Assembly: GCA_030272155.1 (NCBI GenBank)
Contig: CP126192.1
Span: 7,970,501-8,034,500, forward strand
Length of the DNA: 64,000 nucleotides
Direction of reading: 5' to 3'
DNA from: Tetradesmus obliquus
Taxonomy: Eukaryota > Chlorophyta > Chlorophyceae > Sphaeropleales > Scenedesmaceae
Numbering within the stretch: position 1 is the first letter of the stretch; every line of letters begins with the position of its first letter. A program made the position numbers and the translations under genes. The notes under the pieces were generated by a model. The model ran no database searches. It saw only the letters and a program-made list of their open reading frames with translations, and had not been told where the DNA came from. Shown here piece by piece: positions 1 through 10,500 of the stretch.

Positions 1-64
1 CTGTGCACGCGTCACACAGTCCAGCACCTGTTACATGCATCCCTGCCTGGTGGTTTATTGCCTT

Positions 65-560
65 GCAGGATGACGTTAAGAACGAGCTGGACGCGATGTT
101 TGCCATCACATTAAACCCACCAGCTCACTCCTCAAAGCTGACTACAATCTGCCTGCGTGCCTGCCTGCCTGCCTGCCTGGTGTTGTATTGCCTTGCCTTG
201 CAGAATGACGACAAGAACGAGCTGGACGCGATGTTTGCCATCACATCAAACCCACCAGCTCACTCCTCATAGCTGAACACAATCTGCCTGCGTGCCTGCC
301 TGCCTGCCTGGTGTTGTATTGCCTTGCAGGATGACGACAAGAACGAGCTGGACGCGATGTTTGCCATCACCAGACACCCATGCACCTCTTGCTGTAGCTG
401 AACACATGCCTGCTTGCCTAATTCTTGTATTGCTTTACAGGATGACGACAAGAGTGAGCTGGACGCGATGTTTGCCATTGCGCGCATGGCGCCGGAGGAG
501 ATGTGGCGCACGCGCATGGGCCTCGACGAGCTGCGCAACAAGATGAACAGCAGGGCCACG
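65..560 (+). repeat. Exon-edge array, acceptor side, 4 copies
   Basis: Copies of the first part of one exon (DDDKNELDAMFAI) start at 69, 204, 330 and 441, each directly after a TTGCAG or TTACAG acceptor. Spacing is 135, 126 and 111 bp. The first three diverge into intron sequence (CCACCAGCTCACTCCTCA) after about 45 bases; the fourth is the full exon. The array may continue left of the window. Confidence 0.85.
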
Positions 561-996
561 GGTGAGAGGGCCACAGGGAATTAAATGCATCCATATGCTG
601 TACTACTGTGCTGCAGGGGTTACTACTTTACTGCACTCATCTGCTGTGTCAGCTGGTGGCTGCCGTTATGCTGTCTGCAGGGCTGTTCGCTCTATGTGCT
701 TTGCATTTGGCCACAGTTGCCTTCATAGCCCTGCATGGCCCAAAGCACGTGTATAAGCTCATTGATGACATCTGTACCTGCGCTTGCTGGGGATCGGCAT
801 TGCCCCTGCAGGGCTGCTACTGGGCTGGCTCAAAGAGAAGGGCCTGGAGCCAGACACCAAGGTGGAGGGCCAAGGCGCACACCGGCGGCTCAGTAGCAGC
901 AGCAGTAGCGGTGGGCGGCGGCAGCTGCTGTCGCCGCTGTGGCTGCTGGAGCTGGCTGGGCAGCAGGCAGCAAAGGAGGCAGGCTTACTGCTTTGA
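441..996 (+). CDS. 3' end of an unrecognised protein gene (last two exons)
   Basis: Two exons join cleanly. Exon 441-561 starts after a TTTACAG acceptor, begins DDDKSELDAMF and ends in phase 1 before GTGAGA. Exon 812-996 starts after CCCTGCAG and runs to TGA with a hydrophilic Ser-rich tail ending KEAGLLL. The joined tail reads ...MNSRATG-LLLGWLKEKG... I do not recognise the family; the gene continues to the left of the window. The first 50 bases of the exon at 441 are present three more times upstream (69, 204, 330), each after its own CAG acceptor. The product is unknown; coding status rests on frame and phase only. Confidence 0.5.
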
Positions 997-1830
997 AGTT
1001 AGAAGGATCGTTTGCATAGCCATGTTTTTTATGCTGCTGGCCACAGATGCCATGGGATGCAGGGTTTCAGTGTGACTGACCTGCCATTCGCCAGGCCCTG
1101 GGCCACCATACTAGGTGAGGTGACAAGCCTGATGTAAGCTGATTAGGTTGTCACATGGTGGGCTGGAGATGTACCTACATGTTTCCGGTGCAACTGCCAT
1201 TTGCAGTTGTGCGATTGGGCAGTGATGCCTTTGCGCAGCGGGAGCGGGAGCTCATGATGGGCAGTGAGCATGATCTGCAACACTGGATATGTGCCTGGGG
1301 TGGTCTTCTGGTCCTCTGCTGCACAAGCATTTGGACGATGTTGATGGTCATCTCGGTAACTGTTCACAAACATGGATTGAGTCCTTGCAACGATCCTCGT
1401 CTGTGCCGACTCCGGACCTGAGAAGTTGGCTCGATTAGCTGTAATCAGCAGAAGGATTATCAGTGGTCTGCAGCTGCTTTACTGGCAAGACCGATGCTAG
1501 CAAGTTATAGCTTTAGACGGCTTTAATAATCATGAAGCGCGGAATTGCATTGTCGTGCTGACATCTCCCGGCCCGTCACTTCCGGAATTGTCCATTGCTA
1601 CCCAGCTGCTAGCTTGCTATGTAGGTGCTGCACGCCGAGAAAGTAAGATAATAATGTACAGCTAGTGCTTTGATGGCGACTTCAACGACGTGCTTTCACA
1701 ATTGAACCTGCAGGGCCGCTCCACGAAACTCCCGGGCGCTGGCTGCCTTGCTCCTAGTGCGATTAAATACTCCGTGATACATATGCAGGCGAACTAGCAA
1801 CGAAATCGCTTGGTTCACACACTCTTCAGC
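997..1830. other. Intergenic / 3' flank, no gene supported
   Basis: An open frame exists at 1155-1421 but it has no homology I can recognise and no splice context. The segment probably holds the 3' UTR of the left gene and the promoter of the next one. Confidence 0.4.
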
Positions 1831-2802
1831 ATGCTGCGCACGCCGGTGCTCCTGCTTTTCATGGTGGCTGGAGCAGCAGCAGCAGCAGTAAAAGCTGAGG
1901 ACTGGCAGCAGTGTGGAGTCACCAAGCAGTCAATACAGTGGTGCGTGACACCAAAGAACTGGCAGCATGTCTTGAAGGCTGGCTTTGATTTGGGATCAAG
2001 TTAGGCATGCGCTGCTGTATGCTGCCATTGGCAGGCCAGTTGATCACCAGGCTAACACACCAGTCAAGCGCTCGGCGCTGTTCACTGCAGTTGTAACTGC
2101 TGCGGCATGCCTTTTGTGGCTTGTTAGCTCAATGCCTTCTGTTTCTTGATGCCTTTGGGTGTTTTCTGCAGCGTGCAAGGATCCAGCTGCATCAAGCGTA
2201 GCAGCAGCTGTTGGCAATGCGTGCCACAAGCACTTGCCAAGTTCCCCTGGCGCTTTCCTGCAAGCCAGGGAATGAACAGCAGCGCCAGATCTGCCAACTC
2301 TTTCACAAGGAATGTCCTGCAAGTGCGCCAGGTGCCACAGCCAACCACACATGCAGTGCGCCTGACAGCCGCACAGACGTCTGCAGAAGCCATGCAAGAA
2401 GCTCCTGCAAAAGCAGCAACACCAGTCCCAGCCAAAAGCAGTTCTGCACCAACCGCTGCAGCTGCGCAGCCCAGCAGTGTAAGCGCAACCGGCGGGAAAA
2501 CAAATGCCACAGCCGCGCCTGCACCTGCCAGCAACAGCAGCGGGTTGGCACCTGTCAACGCTGCGCCAGTGCTGCTGCCGGCAACTGTTCCTGGCCTGAC
2601 AAAGGCTGCTGCAGCAGATGCTGAACTTGCAGCTGGCATCATGGCCAGCAATGCGGCGCTGACACGTAAGTATGGCATACCGGTTGTCCAGGAACCTCCG
2701 TACACGCTGAAGACTGCAGTGTCAGGGGCCAAGATATGCTGCCGTGCTGCAGCGATGGCCTTGCTGCCATTGATGACTGTGGCGCTGGTGGCCGTGTTTT
2801 GA
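1831..2802 (+). CDS. Small secreted Ala/Pro/Ser/Thr-rich protein with GPI-anchor-like tail
   Basis: Exon 1 starts at ATG 1831 (MLRTPVLLLFMVAGAAAAA), a clear signal peptide, followed by EDWQQCGVTKQSIQWC. A second exon begins after TTTTCTGCAG at about 2172. In the frame that stays open to the TGA at 2800-2802 it is rich in Ala, Pro, Ser and Thr and ends with a hydrophobic stretch (MALLPLMTVALVAVF) preceded by Ser/Gly/Ala residues, as in GPI-anchored cell-wall proteins. The junction is ambiguous: the donor at 1943 (GTGCGT) keeps this frame, while the donor at 2001 (GTTAGG) enters a frame that stops early. Function unknown; a wall or surface glycoprotein is an inference from composition. Confidence 0.45.
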
Positions 2803-4353
2803 AACAACCTGCAGTGTCAAAGGATGATTTTTTATCGTCTTCAAGTAGTGTACCTGTAATCTAAACCATGCGTAACGTGCCGTGATTTGTTCCACAGACA
2901 CTGCATCCATTGCTAAGCGGCGATTGTTGTCCAGCAGGCATTCTAGGCTCTCATGCTGCTGTGCAGTTGAGGTGCTGGCCTCATCATTTGGCTGCAGAAC
3001 ACTTCATGCTCACAATATTGCGTTTACGTTGCAATCACACACTCGGTGGTGTCAGAGAGATGGAAATTCACTAGCATGCTAGCATGTCCATGAAAATTGA
3101 CAGCTGTGAGCTGTTTGGCAGGTTGTGCACGGCACTTGTGTTGTAAGTGCTGTTCTGCTGCACCTGTCCTTGCAAGAAGCAATGTAGTGCATCCATCACA
3201 GCAATGTTGCTGCATGCAGGCATATGTGTGCTGCTGGTTTTGAAAACTTATACCCAATGACGCATCCAGCGTGTTGCATGTTCTGCCAATGTCTGCATGA
3301 TATGCCTGCAATTCACTTGCAGGAGTCCTGCAAGCAGATGCAGAAGGGCTTGCTGCCAATAGAGCGTAGCCAGGTGCATGGTACTTTAGTGCATGCTACC
3401 GTGCAGGCAGACATATTCTGCCTCGCCTCGCTCCTGCAAGTCCTGCAAGTCCTTCCAGCAGGCACAAAGCAATGGGACCTTGAGCTGAACATGTCCTGCA
3501 AGGAAAGTCGTCATGGTGCACACGCATACTTCTCATGCGCTGATATGTATGCACAGAGCCTGCAAGTTTGCGGCTGAGAGAATCTCAATCAGCATATAAA
3601 CTTGTGTTTGAGTTCACGAGCAGACAGCTGCGCTTCTGTGGCTGCAACTTGCTGTAGATCTGCTGCATGTGGGGTTTTGGCGGGATACATGATGCTGACT
3701 CAGCACATGAGCTGTGTTGGCAGATAGATTGGGCTGCACAGCCAAGGACACGTGGTGTGAAGCCTGGGCATGAACCCCCTCCTAGCCCCCTCTAAGAATG
3801 CATGCAGCAAAGGCTGTGATCTCATATCTGCATGGCCTGCGCAGACATGCCTGGTGGCAAGCAGTACTGCTGGCAGCTGCAACTTCAGACTGTTGACATC
3901 TCTGCTCATTCAAATGCTGGCAATGTACTTGTCCTGCATGAATTTGGGTTGACACTAGAGGTGCCAATGGTGTTGCCAGCAGCCAGCAGCAGCACTGCTC
4001 CTGCACACTGCGGAGCAGCAGCTGCTGCTTAGGCTGACTCAGTGCTGCTGATTGTGAGGTGCGAGTCTTGCGGGTCACATTCAATGAGAAATTTGAGATG
4101 ATAGCTTGGCAAGTGAACTATATGGAATCGTTGAGCAATTGATGCGTTCCATCTGATGCTCGTAACTGTCAAACCTCCATTCCTAACCTCTGTCGCTTGC
4201 ACACGCCTTAGGAGGTAAACGAGGTGCACACGTAGACAACACACATGCTCAGTTTGCGTTGACTTTTGTAAATCCGGTGCTGGTCATTCTCCTCGACCTA
4301 CAAGGCTCACGGAAACAGCACTACACAGCTTTGGCTCCCTTGCACTCATACCC
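2803..4353. other. Intergenic, no gene supported
   Basis: Only short open frames, none with recognisable protein features. Short reiterations of TCCTGCAAG occur near 3315 and 3435-3455. This should include the 3' UTR of the secreted protein and the promoter of the glycosyltransferase. Confidence 0.4.
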
Positions 4354-4383
4354 ATGCACGTAGGAACAACGAAGTCGACAAAA

Positions 4384-6057
4384 ATGCGACCCGTATTGTT
4401 ATGCGTGTGTTTGCTTGTTGCAGCCATGGCGGTGCTGCCAGGCGCGAATGCCTACAAGCTGCTGTTTTACCCGCTCAGCGAGCGCACTCACATGATGGTT
4501 CACCTTAAGTTAGCAACAGAGCTGGCAATGCGTAATAATACAGTTTACTTCATGACCGGCGACTGCCTTCAGGACTTTGCGGAGAGCACTGCCAGACAGA
4601 TGGCGCCGAACGCCAGCTTGCACTTCATCGTCTACAGGGTGGACTGCGAGCGGCATGAACGGGAAAAGAAGGCCTCGCAGTTTGTCAATGCCGTCAGTGC
4701 AGCAAAGGCCATCTTGGCCAACGTCTTCACACGCTCTGATGAGGAGGTGCTCAGCAACAGCACACTGATACAGCAGCTGCAGCAGCTAGCACCAGAGATT
4801 GACCTCATGGTGAATGACATCCTCAGCTATGGAATGCTTCTGTCAAACCTACTGGGCAAACAGTATATTGATGTCGACGTGGGCACAGCAGGCATCCTCT
4901 TTGAGCCCATCTTCTACGGTGCAGACCCAGCAACATCATACGTGCCAGCAGTCGGCACCTTCTTCCCTACCAATGGCATGACCTTCTGGCAGCGCTGCAT
5001 CAACCTGCTGGTCACCAAAATCACACGCGGCTACGTGCACTACGCTTACTGGCACCCCAAGCTGTGGCTGCAGACCATCATCAAGAAGCACAACATCAAC
5101 ATGCGCTGGCCATACAACCACTACATGATGCTGCTCACCAACAGCAACTTCATCACGGAGCCACCCCGCGCCATCTCCCCCAACATGAAATACATCGGCC
5201 CTATCCTTCCGGAGCCAGCAGCGCCACTTCCTGCAAGCCTAGCAGCATGGGTGGAGCAGTCAGGCCCGCTGGGCACCGTCTTTGTCAGCTTTGGCGGCAC
5301 GCTGGAAGCACCACTGGCAGCCAGCCGCACCCTCGTGCGCGTCATGCAGTCCATGCCAGACGTGCGCTTCGTCTGGAAGCTGCGCCGCGAGCAGCAGGCA
5401 GACATAGCCAGCGAGATCGCCAGCCTCAGCAACGTGCGTGTCAGCGAGTGGGTGCCGCAGAATGACCTGCTGGGCCACCCCAAGGTGCGCGCGTTCGTCA
5501 CACAAGGCGGCTACCTCAGCATGGCGGAAGCAGCGTTCCATGCAGTGCCAGTGCTTGGCATGCCCTTCATCCCTGGGCAGGGCGAGCAGATCATGTTTGC
5601 GCAGGACCAGGGCCGCGCGAAGCGCATCCCTGCAGACACGCTCATGAAGGGCGATGCAGCAGGCTTCAAGGCAGCACTGATGGACATCCTCACGTATGAC
5701 AGCTACAAGGCAGCAGCAACAGTGATCAGCAAGCGGCTGCGCGCCGTTGCGCGGCCCTACAAGCAGGTGGCAGCAGACTGGGTGGAGTATGCGGCAGCAG
5801 TCAAGGACCACGGGCCGTTCCTCAACCCCCAGAAGCTGCAGCAGCACTGGTACCAGCAGGCGATGTTGGATGTAGTGCTGTTCTATGCGGCAGTGCTGGC
5901 AGTGCCTGTGCTGCTGCTGTGGCGCTGGGTGCACCGCCTGCGCTGGGGCTTTGCAAGCAGGGGGCCAAGCAGCAGGCGTGGTGTGGTGTCGCAAGCAGCA
6001 GGAGTGGTGGCGCAGGTGACCCTGGCAGCAGCATCGCCTCACAAGAAGGCGGTGTGA
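4384..6057 (+). CDS. UDP-glycosyltransferase (GT1 family), membrane-anchored, single exon
   Basis: An intronless frame open from ATG 4354 (567 aa); I prefer the Met at 4384, which begins a typical signal peptide (MRPVLLCVCLLVAAMAV). Residues are numbered from 4354. The N-terminal half carries the acceptor-side His in ERTHMMVH (H46). The C-terminal half has the nucleotide-sugar-binding region: TVFVSFGG at 308-315 and WVPQNDLLGHPKVRAFVTQGG at 366-386. A hydrophobic segment at about 505-524 followed by a basic tail matches the type I topology of ER glucuronosyl/glucosyltransferases, with the catalytic domain in the lumen. Expected reaction: transfer of a sugar from a UDP-sugar to a small lipophilic acceptor; neither substrate can be read from the sequence. 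Oddity: the usual THGG is TQGG (Q384) and the DQxxN sugar-binding motif is altered (GQGEQ). Downstream lies the convergent SMC gene. Confidence 0.9.
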   Translation: MRPVLLCVCLLVAAMAVLPGANAYKLLFYPLSERTHMMVHLKLATELAMRNNTVYFMTGDCLQDFAESTARQMAPNASLHFIVYRVDCERHEREKKASQFVNAVSAAKAILANVFTRSDEEVLSNSTLIQQLQQLAPEIDLMVNDILSYGMLLSNLLGKQYIDVDVGTAGILFEPIFYGADPATSYVPAVGTFFPTNGMTFWQRCINLLVTKITRGYVHYAYWHPKLWLQTIIKKHNINMRWPYNHYMMLLTNSNFITEPPRAISPNMKYIGPILPEPAAPLPASLAAWVEQSGPLGTVFVSFGGTLEAPLAASRTLVRVMQSMPDVRFVWKLRREQQADIASEIASLSNVRVSEWVPQNDLLGHPKVRAFVTQGGYLSMAEAAFHAVPVLGMPFIPGQGEQIMFAQDQGRAKRIPADTLMKGDAAGFKAALMDILTYDSYKAAATVISKRLRAVARPYKQVAADWVEYAAAVKDHGPFLNPQKLQQHWYQQAMLDVVLFYAAVLAVPVLLLWRWVHRLRWGFASRGPSSRRGVVSQAAGVVAQVTLAAASPHKKAV

Positions 6058-7543
6058 TGTGCGATAACAGCGGCACGTTTGTTTTGAATGTGTCTAGCTG
6101 TTTTGCGTTGTGCTTTGTGTAGGTAGAAGCTTGCTAATCTCTTTTTCTCTTGCAGCAACTGTCGGACTCATGGACTTGGTTTGCTGTACTAGCAGTTCGA
6201 GTGTAATCTTGTGTGGTGTGGAGTGCCATGCTGGGGAGCGGGGGACAGATATGCGATGGCAGCATGCGGACAGGCAGGCACTTGACTTCCCCATGTTGCA
6301 TTTAGATCAGACTACTCTGTCTTGACATGTACAAGAAAGCGCTATGTGGGGTGGCAGCTGCAACCAGGAGCACTCGCCCACTGCTGCTGATTGCCACATG
6401 TTTTCGCTTGCTTCACCAGCGTCGGACTGTTAGGCGGGCCACAGTTATGCTGATTCATTCCAAGAAAGAGTGTGTGTTTTATCACATGTGGCACCCCCGC
6501 CTGCCAGCCGGCTTCCCAAAAGGGGCCTCTGATGCAATTGATGTTCTCATGGCTGATCCTTGCATTCTGCAGCTTGCTTCCTGCAAGCTGTGCTGTCCTC
6601 AGCAGCTCTGCTGCACAATACGGCGGCTGCATGCATTCATTCGTTGTGTAATGCCAGGCGCTGCAAAGCGCAGTGTATGACATGGGGTATCTTTTGCCTG
6701 TCATGTGCTTGCCTGGCTTGGCGCTGCTGGAAATGCGCGGCGTTGCAGCACTCCCTGCAACCGCGTGGGTGCAGCCACCAGCACCTTGGCTGTTCGGAGA
6801 GCTTTTTGCACGTGCGTGCTGCACAGCAGCATGGGATGCTGGCCGCTACTAGTAGCAACCATTCTCATTGTGTATCCTGCGCAGCTGTTGCATGCATCCA
6901 CGCTGCACCCCAAGTGATGGCAGCAGGATTGCACATACTGACACGGTTTCTGTCTCAATGATTTGATGGTAGCAGTGATTCCGTGATTCCTTGCAGCGTT
7001 TGCATATGGCATATCATGATGCTTGCCCTGATCGCTGCAGCACTTGCTTGTTAGGCAGGCTCTGCCAAGGTGCTGCCTCCTTTGGGAGTTTCTGCACACT
7101 GCTTGCAACAGCATCTTGATGAGATGCGTAGCTGAAATTGCAGCTGCAGACGTGAGTAACCGTGACACGAAGTTCATGGATTGTGTTGCAGCACGTTGTC
7201 TAAACTGTCTCAAGATGTCGAGAACGTACCACAGTGCAGAATGTTGACTTACAGCATCCGCAGACAGAGCCTGGGCCCACACGCAACTAATGCTGGCTGA
7301 AATTGATAAGGATAGTTTCCTTCAATCATGCATCATTACACATCAGCACCTCTATGCCACCCCCTACGAAATGGACAGTGATGTCACCAACAGTACCCCA
7401 ACAAAGCCACTGGCCACTTGAGAAATGCAGCTGCAACAGTAAAGGCACGTACTGGCTGTCACTGCACATTACAGCCGAACTCTTCCACTGAAGGCGCTCA
7501 GCGCAGTTTGCCAGGCCATCCGCAGCACAGCCGCAGCTTGAAC
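6058..7543. other. Convergent 3' flanks, no gene supported
   Basis: This lies between the + strand glycosyltransferase and the - strand SMC gene. Open frames on both strands (for example 6560-6961 and 7282-6701) have no recognisable content. TGTAA-type motifs, the usual green-algal polyadenylation signal, occur on the - strand near 7251 and 7327 and on the + strand near 6644. Confidence 0.4.
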
Positions 7544-10500
7544 TCAGCTGCTTTGGAACCGCACTTTCTTTGCTAACCTGCCCTCTCTTCTTCTGCTGCC
7601 CAGGCCCTGCTGGCCTGCAGCAGCAGCACCTGTACGGTCCTTGGCGTCGCTGCTGGCACCTACTTTGCCTTTCACTGCTGCCCTGCCTTTGCCCTTCTTG
7701 GATCCAGCAGCGCTGCTGTCTCTGCCGCCTTCAGGCGCTACATCTGCTGCTGCTGCTGCTGCTGCCGGCATGCTGCTGCCATGCGGTCCCCGCACCACTT
7801 GCACAAACGCATCACACACCGTTTGGAATGCCGCATTGTGTGTCACACACAGAATCTGGCAGCCGCTGCCATCTGTTGCATGCGACAGCTGCCTTAGCAG
7901 TGCTGATGCTCTAGCCTGATTATGCTCATCCAGTGCCGCATCTATCTCATCCATCAGGAACAAGCTGCTGCCGTTGCCTGACCTGGCAACAGCCAGCAGC
8001 ATAGCAAGTGACACGAGTGTCTGCTGACCACCTGAGAGCTGCCCTAGGCTGGTGATCCACTGGCTGTCGCGGCCTTCATCTGCTGCTGCTGCTGCTGCGG
8101 AGCCACTGCCGGCATCTTCCAGACGGCGAAACCTGCATGCACATGACAGGGAGAAGTGCACAGTGATCAGCATGCTTGGGCGCCTGCCTGACAACCCAGG
8201 GCAATTTTGCTTCAGCTCCTGCTTACCTCTTGTGCCAAACAATGCGGCTTCACAATGCCATGCATGCTAGAGGCACGTCCTTCCCCAGACTCCCTCGCGC
8301 AGCTTGACACACAAATGCACACTGCAAGACACACGCCTGTTGTTGGCTGTGATGTTGCTTCCGCGCACCTGAATTGCAGCCCCTCATGGGCCTGCTGCCC
8401 CGTCCTGGCCAGCTGCAGCTGCAGGGACGGCAGCAGGCTGCCACACAGCTCACTGAAGCCAGCAGCAATGTCCTCAAGCACAGCATCATTGGCAGCATGC
8501 ACCTGCAGCAGCACAGCAGCACAGCAGCAGGTCAATTGAGCAGCAGCGCAGCAGGCTGCCACACAGCTCACTGAAGCCAGCAGCAATGTCCTCAAACACG
8601 GCATCATTGGCGGCATGCACCTGCAGCAGCACAGCAGCACAGCAGCAGGTCAATTGAGCAGCAGGGTGCCACACAGCTCGCTGAAGCCAGAAGCAATGTC
8701 CTCAAACACGGCATCATTGGCGGCAGGCACCTGCAGCAACACGGCCGCAGATCAAGCAAGCAGCAGCTCAGCAGACATGCTCCATTGCGGTGGGGATATG
8801 TGTTGCCGAGAATGCAGGTGGTTGCCGAAGCTGCAGGAATGTCCACCAAAGAAGCAGCAGCGCTGCGGCAATGCAGCTATCACTGGACAATGTGCTACGG
8901 TTTGCTGCCACGCTGCTTTGCATATGCAGATAGAGTTGTGCAGCCGCACCTGCTCTGTGCAATCAGCCATGTGCTGCTCCAGTGTCGCGTGCAGCGGCAA
9001 CTGCTCTGTTCAATTTGATCTATATTGATATTTTGCAGCCACACCTGCCCTGTGCATTCATGTGCTGCTCTAATGTCCCGTGCAGCAATGCCATGCAGCC
9101 GCAACAGCTCTCTTGATTTCAATCTCTTTCAATGTTTTTGCAGCCGCACCTGCTCTGTGCAATCAGCCATGTGCTGCTCCAGCGCAGCCGCTGCCGCCTG
9201 CAGCGCCTCGCTCTGCTGCTTGAACTGCGCCACCTGAGCCACGCGGCTGGCACACAGCTCCTGCAAGCACAACAGGCAGCCACGGTGGCAAGCAGCAAGA
9301 CAGTGGAAACGGTGGGAGCGCTGTCTACACAGTGCTCCACCTAAGGCATGCGGCACGCACGGAGTTCCTGCTCCAGCTGTGCTGCCTCCTGCCCAGCTCT
9401 GGCGAGCTGCTTTGAGCATTGTATGCTGTACACGGCCGTCACGGTTGCCAGCAAGCCTGGAATCTCAAGCTAATCCAATGTCTGGCAAAATGGCACTTGT
9501 CATGTTCTAGCATGGCTTCCCTCTGTGCATAGATGTTGCAGTTGGTTCAGAATGTAGAAAATCAACGAACTCTCAGTGTGGCATGTGTTCACCTTCTGGG
9601 CTGCTGGCAGCTCTGGCAGCTGTGCCGCCTCCTGCTGCAACCGCCTGGCCTGCCGCAGCATCTGCTGCACCTCTTTGGCTGTTGGCACAGCTGCTGCTGC
9701 TGCTGTTCCATCTGCTGCGCTGCCATCTTCTACACTCTCTGCTGCAGCACCAGCAGCAGCTGCTGCCAGGTCGTGCAGTGCATCGTGGCATCCAAAGTCC
9801 TTTGCAAGCTGCTGCAGCTCCTGCTTGCATCGCTTCAAGCTAGCAGCTGCATCTTGGGCCTTTGCTTGCACCCGCTGCTGCTGCAGCAGCAGCGCCCGCT
9901 GATGCTTCTGCTGCTGCTGCAGTTCCCGGTCAAGCGCTTCAAACTTGCCCTGCAGCTGCTGCAGCTGCTGCTCGAGCTCTGCAGTAGCCGCCTGCTGCTG
10001 CGCGTGCTGCTGCTGCAGCTGCTGCAGCTGATCTTCCTGCTGCTGCAGCTGCTGTTGCCGCTGCTGGGCGTCCAGCGTGCTGCTGGCTTGCATTTCCAGG
10101 GTCTCAAGCCTCACAGACAGTTGTTCCATCTAGCATGCAGCAGCAGCAGTTTGTTGATAAGCAGCTGCTGTTGGCATGTACCTGCTGAGGTGCTCGAAAG
10201 GCTGCCATGCATGCATACTGCAGAGAATAGCGAAAGGCTGCCATGCAAGTGCAATGCAGCGGGCGGGTACAGCAATACTACGCTACGCGTGCACAGCAAC
10301 GGCATGAGCAGCAGAGTCCAACCCATACCTCTTCTTCTGCTGCTTGCAGCTGCTGCTCCGCCTCCTCAGCAGCTGCTGCTGCCTTTCGTGCATCCTCCTG
10401 CAGCTGCTGCCTTAGCGTAGCTGCAGCCTGTTTGCTACTGCCGCCACCACCAGCAGCCCCTGTCCCAGCTGCCTTGCACTGCTGCAGCCGCTGCTGCAGG

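Noticed and set aside
2211-2624. Cys-rich open frame of 137 aa
   Set aside because: It is the shifted frame of an Ala/Pro/Ser-rich coding exon; GCT and GCA codons read one base off give TGC and CTG, which makes artificial Cys and Leu. It has no signal peptide.
6560-6961. Open frame of 133 aa downstream of the glycosyltransferase
   Set aside because: Overlapping frames of similar length exist on both strands, with no signal, domain or splice context.
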